A DNA stretch of 64,000 bases from Roseovarius sp. THAF9 (GCF_009363715.1 NZ_CP045404.1:774001-838000); one strand, 5' to 3'; counted from the first letter of the stretch, positions 47,904 through 58,614 are shown. A program made the numbers and translations. The notes: generated by a model not told the origin, from the letters alone.

Positions 47904-48506
47904 TTAGTCCCTGAGAGGGCTGAAGGTCGACACCGGCTGCACCTTGGCGCCGACCCGATCCAGCATGTCGTTCACCAGCGCCGTCTCCTTGCGCTGTAGC
48001 TTTTGGTGGCGCGGGTAGAGCGGGCGGCGGCGGTCGTCGAGGATGGGGGCGTCCCAGCCGTCGGTCGTATCGAAGAAACGCTGCACGCCATCCTCGCCGA
48101 AGACATGCAGGTAGCCCTGCACCACCACGTCGATATAGCTGAGCAGCACGGGGCTGACCGCGTCGGGGTTCTGGTGCTGGCCGTCCTCGATGGCAAAGAC
48201 CACGAGGTCGGCGTCCTCCGGCAGGTGGGTGCGGACCTGGTGACGGGCGGGCACGCGCCTGTAGGCCCGCTCGCGCGCGTCGAGCGCGGCCCATTCCGCA
48301 CCGGGCACGCCGGCGACGAGGCCGTCGATCTGGGCAGTGGTGTCGGGCACGGCCGTGAGATACGCCACCTCGCGCAGGGTCGTCTTGCGCCAGGCCCGCC
48401 GCCAGCCCGAAAGCTGCGCGGGGTGAGCATCTTCGTAAGCATGGGTGCCGCGATTCACAAGGCTGCCATAGCCGAAGAAAAATCCGGGTTGCACGTAGGG
48501 ATCCAC
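47904..48506 (-). CDS. Gamma-glutamylcyclotransferase-like protein
   Basis: 200 residues. The N-terminal FFFGYGSLVN is the substrate-binding YGSL loop of the GGCT/AIG2 family, and a Glu in LDARERAYRRV is placed to act as general base. Enzymes of this fold form 5-oxoproline from gamma-glutamyl peptides or amines; the substrate is not determined. It is divergent from the glycine-cleavage operon. Confidence 0.85.
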   Translation of the reverse strand: MDPYVQPGFFFGYGSLVNRGTHAYEDAHPAQLSGWRRAWRKTTLREVAYLTAVPDTTAQIDGLVAGVPGAEWAALDARERAYRRVPARHQVRTHLPEDADLVVFAIEDGQHQNPDAVSPVLLSYIDVVVQGYLHVFGEDGVQRFFDTTDGWDAPILDDRRRPLYPRHQKLQRKETALVNDMLDRVGAKVQPVSTFSPLRD

Positions 48507-48631
48507 CTTTCTCGATTGCTCCTGATGTCAACAGGCGTGGCGGCGAAGGTCAAGGCGGACCGTCAAACTGTGATCGGCGCCTGTCATTCTGCTTGCAGAG
48601 GTCCGGGGCGGTCACTACGCTACTAAAGTAT

Positions 48632-48786
48632 CGGAACGGGAGAACCGGCGTTGCCGGTGCCGAAGGAGCAACCGCCCCGGAAACTCTCAGGCGCAAGGAC
48701 CGGCCGATGGAAGACTCTGGAGAGATCGCGGGAGTTTCCGCGGCGCCGAAGGGATAGCGATCTCAGGCGGAAGGACAGAGGGGGCA
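48632..48786 (+). promoter_or_regulatory. Tandem glycine riboswitch
   Basis: Two aptamers in series. The first (about 48634-48703) has GGGAGA, GCCGAAGGAGCAA and CTCAGGCGCAAGGACCG. The second (about 48709-48785) has CTCTGGAGAGA, GCCGAAGGGA and CTCAGGCGGAAGGACAGAG. These match the conserved blocks of the gcvT-type glycine riboswitch in order and spacing. It lies 82 bp before gcvT and should switch the operon on when glycine is high. Confidence 0.95.
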
Positions 48787-48867
48787 TCGGTCGCGTCATG
48801 CGAGACGCGGAACGGATGCCGGTTGCCCAGCCAGATGCGCCCGGTGCGAGATGCGAAGGAGAGCCAC

Positions 48868-49992
48868 TTGGACGATCTGCGCGAAACGCCGCTGACGGGC
48901 CTGCACAAGGCGCTGGGCGCGAAGATGACCGAGTTCGCGGGCTATGACATGCCGCTGCAATATGGCTTGGGCGTCATGGGCGAGCACTTGCATACGCGGG
49001 AAAAGGCGGGGCTCTTCGACGTCAGCCACATGGGGCAGGTCCTGATCCGGCACGAGGCGGGCTATGGCGGCGCGGCGCAGGCGATGGAGCGCTTGGTGCC
49101 GGTCAGCCTGTTGGGGCTGGGCGAAAAGCGGCAGCGTTATGGGTTTTTTACTAACGATGCGGGCGGGATCCGCGATGATTTGATGCTGACCAACCGGGGC
49201 GATCACCTGTTGGTCGTTGTGAACGCGGCCTGCAAGGCCGACGACATCGCCTGGATGCGCGAGGGGCTGCCCGAGTGCGAGGTCGTCGAGGTCACGGACC
49301 GCGCGCTGATCGCGTTGCAAGGGCCGAAGGCGGTCGATGCGCTGGCCCCGATTGCGGGCGGATGCGAGATCATGAAGTTCCTGGATACTGGAATTTTCAC
49401 CTCCGATTATGGCGAGCTGTGGATCTCGCGCTCGGGCTATACCGGCGAGGATGGTTACGAAATTTCGGTGCCCGAAGCGCAGGCTGAACCGCTGGCGCGG
49501 GCGCTGTTGTTGCACGAGGCGGTGGAGCCCGTGGGCCTGGGCGCGCGCGACAGTTTGCGTCTGGAGGCGGGGTTGTGCCTTTACGGACAGGATATCGACG
49601 AACACACCACGCCGGTGGAGGCGGGGCTGAGCTGGGCCATCCAGAAAGTACGCCGCCGGGGTGGGGAGCGCGAAGGCGGCTTCCCCGGCGCCGACGTCAT
49701 CCTGGACCAATTGGAGAACGGCATGGCGCGCTGCCGCGTGGGCCTGCGCCCCGAGGGCCGTGCACCGATGCGCGCAGGGACGCAAATTTTCGGTAGCGAG
49801 ACGGGCGGCGAGGCCGTGGGGCACGTCACCTCGGGCGCCTATGGGCCCAGCATCGAGGCGCCGATGTCGATGGGATATGTCGCGGCGAGCCACGCCTCGG
49901 CCGGAACGACGCTTTATGGCGCGGTACGCGGCAAGCGCCTGCCCGTCCGGGTGGCGAAGTTGCCGTTCACGCCGTCAAATTTCAAACGCTGA
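48868..49992 (+). CDS. gcvT: Glycine cleavage T protein (aminomethyltransferase)
   Basis: 374 residues. The start is the TTG at 48868, with AAGGAG 6 bp upstream, which begins the typical N-terminus [19 protein letters not shown]; upstream in-frame starts would run back towards the riboswitch. Folate-dependent motifs are seen: [17 protein letters not shown] and [18 protein letters not shown]. It releases ammonia from the aminomethyl-lipoyl H protein and forms methylenetetrahydrofolate. First gene of the operon. Confidence 0.95.
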   Translation: MDDLRETPLTGLHKALGAKMTEFAGYDMPLQYGLGVMGEHLHTREKAGLFDVSHMGQVLIRHEAGYGGAAQAMERLVPVSLLGLGEKRQRYGFFTNDAGGIRDDLMLTNRGDHLLVVVNAACKADDIAWMREGLPECEVVEVTDRALIALQGPKAVDALAPIAGGCEIMKFLDTGIFTSDYGELWISRSGYTGEDGYEISVPEAQAEPLARALLLHEAVEPVGLGARDSLRLEAGLCLYGQDIDEHTTPVEAGLSWAIQKVRRRGGEREGGFPGADVILDQLENGMARCRVGLRPEGRAPMRAGTQIFGSETGGEAVGHVTSGAYGPSIEAPMSMGYVAASHASAGTTLYGAVRGKRLPVRVAKLPFTPSNFKR

Positions 49993-50009
49993 ACTTCAGG
50001 GAGACTTGC

Positions 50010-50369
50010 ATGAAATACACCGAAGAACACGAGTGGCTGGACCAGGACGGGGACATCGTCACGGTCGGCATCACCAGCCACGCCGCCGAGCAACTGGGCG
50101 ATATCGTTTTCGTGGAACTGCCCGAGGTGGGTGCAGAGGTCACCAAGGACGACGAAATCGTGGTGATCGAGAGCGTCAAGGCGGCCTCGGACATCCTGGC
50201 GCCGCTGGATGGCGAGATCGTGGAAGTAAACGAGGTGCTGGCCGACACGCCCAGCAAGGTCAACGAGGATCCCGAGGGCGATGGCTGGTTCTTCAAGATC
50301 AAGCCGTCGGATACCTCGCCGATGGACGATTACATGGATGAAGCCGCCTACAAGGATTTCATCGACTGA
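50010..50369 (+). CDS. gcvH: Glycine cleavage H protein
   Basis: 119 residues, a normal length. The lipoyl-attachment lysine is Lys57 in [12 protein letters not shown]. It shuttles the aminomethyl group between the P, T and L proteins. It lies 17 bp after gcvT with GGGAG before the ATG. Confidence 0.97.
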   Translation: MKYTEEHEWLDQDGDIVTVGITSHAAEQLGDIVFVELPEVGAEVTKDDEIVVIESVKAASDILAPLDGEIVEVNEVLADTPSKVNEDPEGDGWFFKIKPSDTSPMDDYMDEAAYKDFID

Positions 50370-50374
50370 TCCGC

Positions 50375-50442
50375 GCCGCCGGGCGCAAAATTTTTGAAAA
50401 ATTTTGGCAAAAATCTTTTGAAGATTTTTGTGCCTCCGGCGG
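50375..50442. repeat. Cruciform-like double hairpin between gcvH and gcvP
   Basis: Two AT-rich perfect hairpins (50386-50395 with 50397-50406; 50408-50417 with 50421-50430) are enclosed by an outer GC-rich imperfect stem (about 50375-50386 with 50431-50442, TGCCTCCGGCGG). It is built like 1970-2019. Being intercistronic it could tune gcvP expression. Confidence 0.65.
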
Positions 50443-50522
50443 GGATATTTTGAGCCAGAGGAAGCGGGGGCGGTGCGGCCGCCCCGGCACAATCTTTTGT
50501 CCGACACCCGGGAGTGCCTGCC

Positions 50523-53375
50523 ATGCCGTTCGAGCCCACCGATTACCTGCCTTATGATTTCGCCAACCGGCGCCATATCGGGCCGTCGCCCGAGGAGATG
50601 GCCGAGATGTATGCCGCGTTGGGGGTCAAGGATCTCGATCAGCTGATCGAAGAGACGGTGCCGAAGTCGATCCGGCAGGCGGAGAAACTGGATTTCGGCA
50701 AGCCGAAGTCAGAGCGCGAACTGATGCACGAGATGCGCATGGTGGCGGGGCAGAACAAGGTGTTGGTCAGCCTTATCGGCCAAGGCTATCACGGCACCGT
50801 CACGCCGCCGGCGATCCAGCGCAATATTCTGGAGAATCCGGCGTGGTATACCGCCTATACGCCCTATCAGCCCGAGATCAGCCAGGGGCGGCTGGAGGCG
50901 CTGTTGAACTTCCAGACGATGATCTGCGATCTGACGGGGCTGGAGGTGGCCAATGCCTCGCTCTTGGACGAGGCGACGGCTTGTGCCGAGGGGATGACCA
51001 TGGCGCAGAGGGTGGCCAAATCGAAGGCCAAGGCGTTCTTCGTCGATCGCGACTGTCATCCGCAGAACATCGCGGTGGTGCAGACGCGGGCCGCGCCGCT
51101 GGGGATCGAGGTGATCGTGGGCGACCCGGAGAAGATGGAGGCGGACAAGGTCTTTGGCGCGCTCTTTCAGTACCCCGGGACCTATGGCCATGTGCGGGAT
51201 TTCACGCCGCAAATCGAGGCGCTGCACGCCGAGAACGCGATCGGGATCGTGTCGGCGGACCCGCTGGCGCTGACCCTGCTGAAGGAACCCGGCGCGATGG
51301 GCGCGGATATCGCCGTGGGCTCGGTGCAACGGTTCGGCGTGCCGATGGGCTATGGCGGGCCGCATGCGGCCTACATGGCGTGCCGGGATGCCTACAAACG
51401 GGCGATGCCGGGCCGGATCGTGGGGGTGTCGGTGGATGCGCATGGCAACCGGGCCTACCGCCTGTCCTTGCAGACGCGCGAGCAGCATATCCGGCGCGAG
51501 AAGGCCACGTCGAACGTGTGCACCGCTCAGGCGCTCTTGGCCGTCATGGCGTCGATGTATGCCGTCTTTCACGGGCCGAAGGGCTTGCAGGCCATCGCGC
51601 AGCGTATTCACCGCAAGACCGTGCGGCTGGCCAAGGGGCTGGAGGCGGCGGGATTCAAGGTGGACCCGCAGGTCTATTTCGACACGATCACGGTGGATGT
51701 GGGCCCGTTGCAAGCGGCGGTGATGAAATCCGCCGTCGACGAGGGGATCAACCTGCGCCGCGTGGGCGAGCACCGCGTCGGCATCACGCTGGACGAGGCG
51801 ACGCGGCCCAAGAATATCGAGGCGGTCTGGCGCGCCTTCGGGATCGAGAAAGCGGACGAGGATTTCAAGCCCGAGTACCGCGTGCCGGAAAAGATGCACC
51901 GGAAGAGCAAGTACCTGGAGCATCCGATTTTTCACATGAACCGGGCCGAGACCGAGATGATGCGTTATATGCGGCGGCTGGCGGACCGGGATCTGGCGCT
52001 GGACCGCGCGATGATCCCGCTGGGGTCGTGCACCATGAAGCTGAACGCGGCCGCCGAGATGATGCCGATCAGTATGCGGGAATTCGCGCGGTTGCACCCG
52101 TTCTGCCCGAAGGACCAGGCCGAAGGGTACCGCGTGATGATCGACGATCTGAGCGCGCGGCTGTGCGAGATCACCGGCTATGACGCCATGTCGATGCAGC
52201 CCAATTCGGGCGCGCAGGGGGAGTATGCGGGGCTGCTGACGATCGCGGCCTATCACGCCGCGAGTGGCGAGGGGCATCGTAATGTCTGCCTGATTCCGAT
52301 GTCCGCGCATGGCACCAACCCGGCCAGTGCGCAGATGGTGGGCTGGAAGGTGGTGCCGGTGAAGTCGGCGGCGAACGGGGATATCGACCTGGAGGATTTC
52401 CGCGCCAAGGCGGAGGCCAATGCCGAGAATCTCGCCGGCTGCATGATCACCTATCCCAGCACGCATGGCGTGTTCGAGGAAACCGTGCTGGAGGTGTGCA
52501 AGATCACCCATGATCACGGCGGCCAAGTCTATATCGACGGGGCGAACCTGAATGCCATGGTGGGGCTGTCGCGGCCCGGGGATTTGGGCGGCGACGTCAG
52601 CCACCTGAACCTGCACAAGACTTTCTGCATTCCGCATGGCGGGGGCGGGCCCGGCATGGGGCCGATTGGCGTGAAGGCGCATCTGGCACCGCATCTGCCC
52701 GGCGATCCGCGCGGGCAGGAAGACGGGCCCGGGCCGGTGTCGGCGGCGCCTTACGGGTCGGCCTCGATCCTGCCGATCAGCTGGGCCTATACGCTGCTAA
52801 TGGGCGGCGATGGGCTGACCCAGGCGACGCGGGTGGCGATTTTGAACGCCAACTACATCGCCAAGCGGCTGGAGGGCGCGTATGACGTGCTGTACCGGGG
52901 GCGCAATGACCGGGTGGCGCACGAGTGCATCCTGGACACGCGGCCTTTTGCCGAGAGTGCGGGCGTGACGGTGGACGACATCGCCAAGCGGCTGATGGAT
53001 TGCGGGTTTCACGCGCCGACGATGAGCTGGCCCGTGGCCGGGACGCTGATGATCGAGCCGACGGAGAGCGAGACCAAGGCGGAGCTGGACCGGTTCTGCG
53101 ACGCGATGCTGGCGATCCGCGAGGAAATCCGCGCCATCGAGGATGGCACGATGGACCGCGAGAACAATCCGCTGAAACATGCGCCGCACACGATGGAGGA
53201 TCTCGTGCGGGAGTGGGACCGGCCCTATGACCGCGAGCAGGCCTGTTTCCCGCCGGGCGCGTTCCGGGTGGACAAGTACTGGCCGCCGGTGAACCGGGTC
53301 GACAACGTCTTTGGCGACCGGAACCTGGTGTGCACCTGCCCGCCGATGGACGAATATGCCGAGGCGGCGGAGTGA
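50523..53375 (+). CDS. gcvP: Glycine dehydrogenase (decarboxylating), P protein
   Basis: 950 residues from the ATG at 50523 (GGGAG upstream; an in-frame GTG at 50514 is possible). Full-length fused form containing both halves. The PLP lysine lies in [18 protein letters not shown] in the C-terminal half, with [13 protein letters not shown] and [13 protein letters not shown] before it. It decarboxylates glycine and loads the H protein. Last gene of the riboswitch-controlled operon; the L protein (lipoamide dehydrogenase) must be elsewhere. Confidence 0.97.
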   Translation: MPFEPTDYLPYDFANRRHIGPSPEEMAEMYAALGVKDLDQLIEETVPKSIRQAEKLDFGKPKSERELMHEMRMVAGQNKVLVSLIGQGYHGTVTPPAIQRNILENPAWYTAYTPYQPEISQGRLEALLNFQTMICDLTGLEVANASLLDEATACAEGMTMAQRVAKSKAKAFFVDRDCHPQNIAVVQTRAAPLGIEVIVGDPEKMEADKVFGALFQYPGTYGHVRDFTPQIEALHAENAIGIVSADPLALTLLKEPGAMGADIAVGSVQRFGVPMGYGGPHAAYMACRDAYKRAMPGRIVGVSVDAHGNRAYRLSLQTREQHIRREKATSNVCTAQALLAVMASMYAVFHGPKGLQAIAQRIHRKTVRLAKGLEAAGFKVDPQVYFDTITVDVGPLQAAVMKSAVDEGINLRRVGEHRVGITLDEATRPKNIEAVWRAFGIEKADEDFKPEYRVPEKMHRKSKYLEHPIFHMNRAETEMMRYMRRLADRDLALDRAMIPLGSCTMKLNAAAEMMPISMREFARLHPFCPKDQAEGYRVMIDDLSARLCEITGYDAMSMQPNSGAQGEYAGLLTIAAYHAASGEGHRNVCLIPMSAHGTNPASAQMVGWKVVPVKSAANGDIDLEDFRAKAEANAENLAGCMITYPSTHGVFEETVLEVCKITHDHGGQVYIDGANLNAMVGLSRPGDLGGDVSHLNLHKTFCIPHGGGGPGMGPIGVKAHLAPHLPGDPRGQEDGPGPVSAAPYGSASILPISWAYTLLMGGDGLTQATRVAILNANYIAKRLEGAYDVLYRGRNDRVAHECILDTRPFAESAGVTVDDIAKRLMDCGFHAPTMSWPVAGTLMIEPTESETKAELDRFCDAMLAIREEIRAIEDGTMDRENNPLKHAPHTMEDLVREWDRPYDREQACFPPGAFRVDKYWPPVNRVDNVFGDRNLVCTCPPMDEYAEAAE

Positions 53376-53382
53376 AGAAATA

Positions 53383-53410
53383 AGGGGCGGCCGTGAAGGT
53401 GGCCGCCCCT
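53383..53410 (+). terminator. Hairpin after gcvP
   Basis: A perfect 10-bp stem (AGGGGCGGCC at 53383-53392, GGCCGCCCCT at 53401-53410), loop GTGAAGGT, 7 bp past the stop; no U-tract. Probable end of the gcv transcript. Confidence 0.6.
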
Positions 53411-53443
53411 GATCGGTGCTGAAATAACTGCCTTAAATGAGCG

Positions 53444-53473
53444 GGTCCGGCCCGGGACAGGGGCGGGACCCTC
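53444..53473. repeat. GGTCCCGG palindrome family, copy 4 (rearranged)
   Basis: GGTCCGGCCCGGGACAGGGG then CGGGACCC; a shortened and altered member in the convergent spacer (53376-53717), which otherwise holds no gene. Confidence 0.5.
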
Positions 53474-53653
53474 GTTCGGAAGGTGGGAGAGCCCTTCGAA
53501 CGATTGCCTATGGGTCGCGGCGGGGGCGCGATGGGTTCAAATTATTTTGCGGATGTGCAGGCGGGGTGCAGGAAAGGTGTGGGGCTTGCGGGTTTCAAGC
53601 CGCGCCGCCACCCGCGCTGCGTCTGACGGACGAGCGGGCTGCGTGGTGCAGGG

Positions 53654-53678
53654 GGTCCCGGATCGGGTCCGGGACGGG
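53654..53678. repeat. GGTCCCGG palindrome family, copy 5
   Basis: GGTCCCGGATCGGGTCCGGG followed by ACGGG. Second copy in the same 342-bp gene-free spacer between gcvP and the inositol-phosphatase-family gene. Confidence 0.75.
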
Positions 53679-53717
53679 ACGGCACCAGGCTTGCAGGTCT
53701 GGAGCGAAGGCTGAACG

Positions 53718-54593
53718 TTAAGCGGCGTCGTCCTCGACCAGTATCGCGAACGCTTCGTGCAGCTTTTGCCAGCTGGCGTCGTTCGCGGCGGCGAGCAGGT
53801 AGCCGGTTTCGATCCCGGCGTTGTAATCGCGGCCGTCGAGCATGCGCGCAACGCCGCCGGCGCGTTGGACGATCAGCGCACCGGCCGCATGGTCCCACGG
53901 GTTGAGCGTGGACGACAGCAGGAAATCGGCGTGGCCCTGCGCCAGCATCCGGTATTCATGGCACGAGCAGCGCAGCGAGCCCGTGCGGCCGAATTTCGGG
54001 ATGAGCGGTGCCAGCTGTTCCTGTACCGCGCGGTCCATCAACGAGAAGTGAACGTAGCCCGAAAGGCTGTCGATCTCGCCGCCTTTCGAGGTCGAGACCG
54101 GGCGGGCGCGGCCCGTGGCGCGGGTCATCTGCGCCGGGCCGTCCTCTTCGGCGGCGATGAAATCGTCCATGACGGGATCGTAGAGCAGGCCGAAGACCGG
54201 TTTGCCGAAGCGGGTGACCGAGACGATGACGCCGAACACTGCCAGACCATTGACGAAGTTCCACGTGCCGTCGACGGGATCGAGGATGAAGGCAAGCTCG
54301 GCCTCGGCCAGCTTGCCGCGCAGAGCAGGGTCGGCGGCGGCGGCTTCCTCGCCCACGACGAGGGCGTGGGGGAACATTTGTTGCAGGCCGCGCGCGATCA
54401 TTGCCTCGGCGGCGTGGTCGGCCTCGGTCACCAGGTCGTCGGGGCCGGATTTGGTGGTGACCTGGGCGCTGGCGAGGTTGCGGAAGCGCGGCATGATCTC
54501 GGCCCGGGCGGCGCGGCGGACAAGGTTGATGAGTGCGGCCTTCTGCGCCTTGGTCAGCGGCGATGAAACGGGGATGGGCAGGGTTTCCGTCAT
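53718..54593 (-). CDS. Inositol monophosphatase-family phosphatase
   Basis: 291 residues from the ATG at 54593, with AAGGAGC 7 bp upstream; a longer frame to 54782 is less likely. Metal-binding motifs are seen: VVGEEAA, LDPVDGTWNF (DPxDGT) and PWDHAAGALIVQRAGG. It is a Mg2+-dependent, Li+-sensitive phosphatase fold; substrates in bacteria include inositol-1-phosphate, histidinol phosphate and 3'-phosphoadenosine compounds, and which applies here is unknown. Confidence 0.92.
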   Translation of the reverse strand: MTETLPIPVSSPLTKAQKAALINLVRRAARAEIMPRFRNLASAQVTTKSGPDDLVTEADHAAEAMIARGLQQMFPHALVVGEEAAAADPALRGKLAEAELAFILDPVDGTWNFVNGLAVFGVIVSVTRFGKPVFGLLYDPVMDDFIAAEEDGPAQMTRATGRARPVSTSKGGEIDSLSGYVHFSLMDRAVQEQLAPLIPKFGRTGSLRCSCHEYRMLAQGHADFLLSSTLNPWDHAAGALIVQRAGGVARMLDGRDYNAGIETGYLLAAANDASWQKLHEAFAILVEDDAA

Positions 54594-54690
54594 TCGGGCG
54601 CTCCTTGGGCGACTCAGGGGTGTTTGAGTTGGTGATGAAGTGCCACTGCGGTGCCGGGACCGCAACCGGGTGAAGGCCATTTTCGGGCGG

Positions 54691-57192
54691 TTATTCGCGG
54701 CTGCGCAAGACCTGTGCAGGGCGGGCGGAAATGGGGCCGAGAGCGAAGGCGAGACCCGCCAGCAGGCTGATGAGCGCACCACCCGCGACGATGCCGAGGG
54801 CGGGTGGCCAGGCCACGGCGAAGGAGGTTTCCATCACATAATGGCTGACGGCCCAGGCGCCCGCGATGCCCGCGCCGAGTGCGACGCTGCCGGCGGCCGC
54901 GCCAAGGAGCGCGGCGCGCAGGGACAGGCCCCAGAGGATGCGCGCGCGGCTGGCGCCGAGGACCTTGAGGATCGCCGCCTCGTAGCTGCGGGCGCGGGCG
55001 TCGGCGGCGGCGGCGCCGATCAGGACCATGAAGCCGGTGAGCAGCGTGGCGGCGGCGCCCCAGGCGGTGGCCGAGGCGAGGCTGCCCAGAAGGTCGCTGA
55101 CGCGGGAGACGGCATCGCGCACGGAAATGGCGGTGATGTTGGGGAATTGGCGCGAGAGGTCGCGGAGGATGGCGGTTTCCGACTCGGCGTCGGAGTAGAC
55201 CGTGGCGATATAGCTGTGGGGGGCGTTCACCAGTGCGGCCTCGTTCAGGATCATGATGAAGCCCATGCCGGCGGTGGAAAAATCGACCTCGCGGAAGGAG
55301 GTGATTTCCGCCGTCAGGTCGCGGCCGAGGATGTTGAGGGTGATCTCGTCGCCCAAAGCGAGGCCCATCTCCTCGGCCTCTTCGGCGGCGAAGCTGACCT
55401 GGGGCGGGCCATCGTAACCTTCGCACCACCAATCCCCGGCGGTGAGGGTGCTGCGATCGGGCAGGGCGGCGGCATAGCTGACGCCGCGGTCGCCTTGCAG
55501 GACCCAATGATCGCCTGCCACCTCGGCTGCGGGCTGGCCGTTGATTTCACTGATGATGCCGCGCAGCATGGGTGCCGCGTCGACGCGGGTAACGCCGGTG
55601 TCGCTGTCCAGCCGGGCCGAGAAAACGGGCATCTGGTCGCGCTGGATATCGACGAAGAAGAAGCTGGGCGCGCGGGTGGGCAGGTCGCGGGTGATGGCGT
55701 CGCGCAGGTTGCGGTCGACCTGACCCACGGCGGCCAGAACCGACAGGCCGAGACCGAGCGACAGGACCACGGCGCTGGCGGTGCTGCGCGGCCCGCCGAT
55801 GGCGCCGAGCGCCCAGCCGAGCGCGGTGCGGCCCCGGGCCAGCGGGCGGATTTTGCGGGCGGCGGCACGCAGGGCGAGGCCGGCCAGGGCCAGCACGACG
55901 AGCGCGGCGGCGATGGAGCCTGCCGTCCAGTAAGTGAGTGTTGAATTGCCCGAGAACCACGCGGCGACCCAGACGAGGGCGGCGACGAGGGCGGCGGTGG
56001 TCAGGATGAACGCAGCCCCGGGGATCGTGCCGGAGGTGTCGGCATCGCGGTAGAGCGCGGCGGGGCGGATATCGCGGGCCTGGGCCAGAGGCCAGAGCGT
56101 GAAGATAAGGATGGTGAGGGCGCTGTAGATCGCAGCCTCGGCCATTGGCCCCGGATAGGGCGCGAAGACAGCCGGCACGGGCAGTTGCGCGGTGATGATG
56201 GGCGACAGGAGGACGGGCAGGCCGACGCCAAGGGCGAGGCCGAGGGTGATGCCAAGCGCGCCCAGAACGGTGACCTGCATCAGGTAGGTGAGGAAGATCG
56301 TGCGTTGGTCCGCGCCGAGGCTGCGGAGGATGGCGATGGTCTGCGTCTTGCCCGACAGGTAGGCGCGGAGCGCGGCGGATATACCGACACCGCCAACGGC
56401 CAGACCGGAAAGGCCCACGAGGATCAGAAAGGCGCCGAGGCGTTCGACAAATTCGGCCACGCCCGGCGCGCCGTTGCGGGCGTCAGACCAGCGCATGCCG
56501 CTGCCTTCGAGGGCTTGCTCGGCCTCTGCCCGTGTGCTGTCGAGGTCGGTGCCAGGGGGCAGGTCGAGGCGGTAATGCGAGGAAAAGAGCGTGCCGGGTT
56601 CAAGCAATCCCGCACCGTCTAGCGCGCTGCGCAGCACGATGGTGCGCGGGCCAAGGCCGAAGCCGCCGGTGCGGCTGTCGGGTTCGCGCTCGATCAGGGC
56701 GCGGAGGGTGAAGGATTTGGACCCGAGCGTGACGGCGTCGCCGGGGGTGGCGCCGAGGCGGTCGGCGAGGGTGGGGTGCATGACGAGGCCGTCATCCGCC
56801 AGCGCCTGATTTAGGGGGATGTCGGGCGAAAGTTCCACCGTGCCCACAAGGGGGTAGGCGGTGTCGACGGCTTTCACTTGCGTCAGGCTTCGTTCCTCGC
56901 CGAAGACGGCCATGGAGCGGAAATCGGCGATTTCGGACACTTGTGTGGCGGTGTCTTGCATCCACGCAAGCTCGTCCGGGGTGGCGAAGCGGTAGGTCAG
57001 TTCGATTTCGGCGTCGCCGCCGAGAAGCGTGGCGCCTTCGCGGGCGAGGCCCTCGGTGATGCTCTGGCGCACGGTGCCGACGGCGGCGATGGCCGCGACA
57101 CCGAGGATGACGCAGGCGAGGAAGATGCGGAAACCGTGCAGGCCGCCGCGCAGTTCGCGGGCCGCGAGGCGTGCGGCGAGGCGGAGTTTCAT
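54691..57192 (-). CDS. FtsX-like ABC exporter permease (YbbP type)
   Basis: 833 residues. An N-terminal helix (ARELRGGLHGFRIFLACV), a periplasmic domain, a first four-helix FtsX block (about 265-420), two more helices, a second periplasmic domain and a C-terminal FtsX block (about 700-830) give about ten helices, the YbbP/DUF214 layout. With the neighbouring YbbA-like ATPase it should form an exporter or lipid/lipoprotein-extracting machine. The start overlaps the ATPase stop by 4 bp (ATGA). Confidence 0.9.
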   Translation of the reverse strand: MKLRLAARLAARELRGGLHGFRIFLACVILGVAAIAAVGTVRQSITEGLAREGATLLGGDAEIELTYRFATPDELAWMQDTATQVSEIADFRSMAVFGEERSLTQVKAVDTAYPLVGTVELSPDIPLNQALADDGLVMHPTLADRLGATPGDAVTLGSKSFTLRALIEREPDSRTGGFGLGPRTIVLRSALDGAGLLEPGTLFSSHYRLDLPPGTDLDSTRAEAEQALEGSGMRWSDARNGAPGVAEFVERLGAFLILVGLSGLAVGGVGISAALRAYLSGKTQTIAILRSLGADQRTIFLTYLMQVTVLGALGITLGLALGVGLPVLLSPIITAQLPVPAVFAPYPGPMAEAAIYSALTILIFTLWPLAQARDIRPAALYRDADTSGTIPGAAFILTTAALVAALVWVAAWFSGNSTLTYWTAGSIAAALVVLALAGLALRAAARKIRPLARGRTALGWALGAIGGPRSTASAVVLSLGLGLSVLAAVGQVDRNLRDAITRDLPTRAPSFFFVDIQRDQMPVFSARLDSDTGVTRVDAAPMLRGIISEINGQPAAEVAGDHWVLQGDRGVSYAAALPDRSTLTAGDWWCEGYDGPPQVSFAAEEAEEMGLALGDEITLNILGRDLTAEITSFREVDFSTAGMGFIMILNEAALVNAPHSYIATVYSDAESETAILRDLSRQFPNITAISVRDAVSRVSDLLGSLASATAWGAAATLLTGFMVLIGAAAADARARSYEAAILKVLGASRARILWGLSLRAALLGAAAGSVALGAGIAGAWAVSHYVMETSFAVAWPPALGIVAGGALISLLAGLAFALGPISARPAQVLRSRE

Positions 57193-57887
57193 GCGGTCCG
57201 GGCCTTGGGGGTCTGACGCTCGGAAAGGTGGCCGTCGCTGAGTTCGGCCACGCGGGCGCAGCGATCGGCAAGGCCGGGGTCGTGGGTTACGAGGACCAGC
57301 GTGGCGCCGTGACGGTCCTGCAGGCCAAAGAGCAGGTCGATGATGGCGGTGCCGGTGGTGCTGTCGAGGTTGCCGGTGGGCTCGTCCGCCAGCAGGATAT
57401 CAGGGCGCGGGGCGGCGGCGCGGGCCAGCGCGACGCGCTGCTGCTCGCCGCCCGAAAGCTGCGAGGGGTAGTGGTTCAGGCGTTTGCCCAGGCCCACGGC
57501 GGTCAGCTCCTCCTCGGCGCGGGCTAAGGCGTCCGCGTTGCCAGCCAGTTCGAGGGGTGTGGCGACGTTTTCCAGCGCGGTCATGGTGGGGATGAGGTGG
57601 AAGGACTGGAAAACCACGCCGATATGGTCGCGGCGCAGGCGGGCGAGCGCATCCTCGGACATGGTCGTGAGGTCCTGGCCCAGTGCCTTGACCTTGCCGC
57701 CGGTGGCGCGTTCCAGCCCGCCCATCAGCATCAGCAGCGAGGATTTGCCGGACCCCGACGGCCCCACCAGCCCGAGCGTGTCGCCGCGGTGGACATCGAG
57801 GCTGATAGCCTCAAGTATGTCGACGGGGCCGGCATTGCCTTGCAGCGAGAGTGCGGCCTCGCGTAGCGATAACACGGGGTCTGTCAT
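57189..57887 (-). CDS. ABC exporter ATPase (YbbA/LolD type)
   Basis: 232 residues from the ATG at 57887. Walker A GPSGSGKSS, Q-loop VFQSFHLIPTMTALENV, signature LSGGEQQRVALARA and Walker B ILLADEPTGNLD are complete; the GNLD and TMTALEN features are typical of MacB/LolD/YbbA ATPases. It powers the permease encoded next. Its ATG overlaps, on the other strand, the ATG of the GDSL esterase (shared CATG). Confidence 0.93.
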   Translation of the reverse strand: MTDPVLSLREAALSLQGNAGPVDILEAISLDVHRGDTLGLVGPSGSGKSSLLMLMGGLERATGGKVKALGQDLTTMSEDALARLRRDHIGVVFQSFHLIPTMTALENVATPLELAGNADALARAEEELTAVGLGKRLNHYPSQLSGGEQQRVALARAAAPRPDILLADEPTGNLDSTTGTAIIDLLFGLQDRHGATLVLVTHDPGLADRCARVAELSDGHLSERQTPKARTA

Positions 57888-58563
57888 GGGGTTCTGCCTG
57901 TCTGCTTTTCGTCGTTTCACATATGGGGTCCGGGCCTTGGCGGGCAAGGTCGCGGCGCTTGTTTTCCTTGGTTTGCCGGCATTTGGTGAAGGGCCGGTGA
58001 CGATCCTGGCGCTGGGTGACAGCCTGACGCAGGGATACGGGCTGGCGCAGGAGGACGGGTTCGTGCCGCAGCTGGAAGGTTGGCTGGAAGAGAACGACGT
58101 AGCCGCGGAAGTCATCAACGCGGGCGTGTCGGGAGACACCACGGCAGGCGGCGCGTCACGGGTCGAATGGAGCCTGACGCCCGAGGTCGACGCGATGATC
58201 GTGGCGCTGGGCGGCAACGATATGCTGCGCGGGCTGGACCCGGGCGAGGCGCGGGCGAACCTGAGGACGATCCTAGAGGTGGCCGAGGGGCAAGACCTGC
58301 CGGTGCTGATGGTGGGGATGCAGGCGCCGACGAATTTCGGGCCGGATTACAAAGCGGCGTTCGATGCGATGTACCCGGAGTTATCCGAGGAGTTCGGCGC
58401 GCTTTATTTCGAGAGCTTCTTCAAAGGGTTGGGCGAAGGGGAGCCGTCCGAATTGCAGAGTTATTTCCAGTCGGACGGGATACATCCGAACGCCGAGGGC
58501 GTGGCCCGGATCGTAGAGGCGATTGGGCCGGCTGTGGCGGAATTAGCAGGCGGGATCGAGTGA
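57886..58563 (+). CDS. GDSL-family arylesterase/lysophospholipase (TesA-like)
   Basis: 225 residues if started at the ATG at 57886. The SGNH blocks are present: LALGDSLTQGYG (Ser), NAGVSGDTTAGG (Gly), VALGGNDMLRG (Asn) and SDGIHPNAEG (Asp/His). A hydrophobic signal-like segment (AGKVAALVFLGLPAFGEG) suggests periplasmic location. The ATG overlaps the divergent ybbA-like start, so an internal TTG just before AGKVAA is a reasonable alternative start. Divergent ybbAP-tesA order is widely conserved and suggests a shared lipid-related role. Confidence 0.9.
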   Translation: MGFCLSAFRRFTYGVRALAGKVAALVFLGLPAFGEGPVTILALGDSLTQGYGLAQEDGFVPQLEGWLEENDVAAEVINAGVSGDTTAGGASRVEWSLTPEVDAMIVALGGNDMLRGLDPGEARANLRTILEVAEGQDLPVLMVGMQAPTNFGPDYKAAFDAMYPELSEEFGALYFESFFKGLGEGEPSELQSYFQSDGIHPNAEGVARIVEAIGPAVAELAGGIE

Positions 58564-58614
58564 GGTCTCGGGGCTTTCATCCTTCGCGAGATTTCAGTCT
58601 TCACCGGAGTAAGA

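Noticed and set aside
50709..52694. 661-codon minus-strand frame within gcvP
   Set aside because: Antisense shadow of a canonical enzyme.
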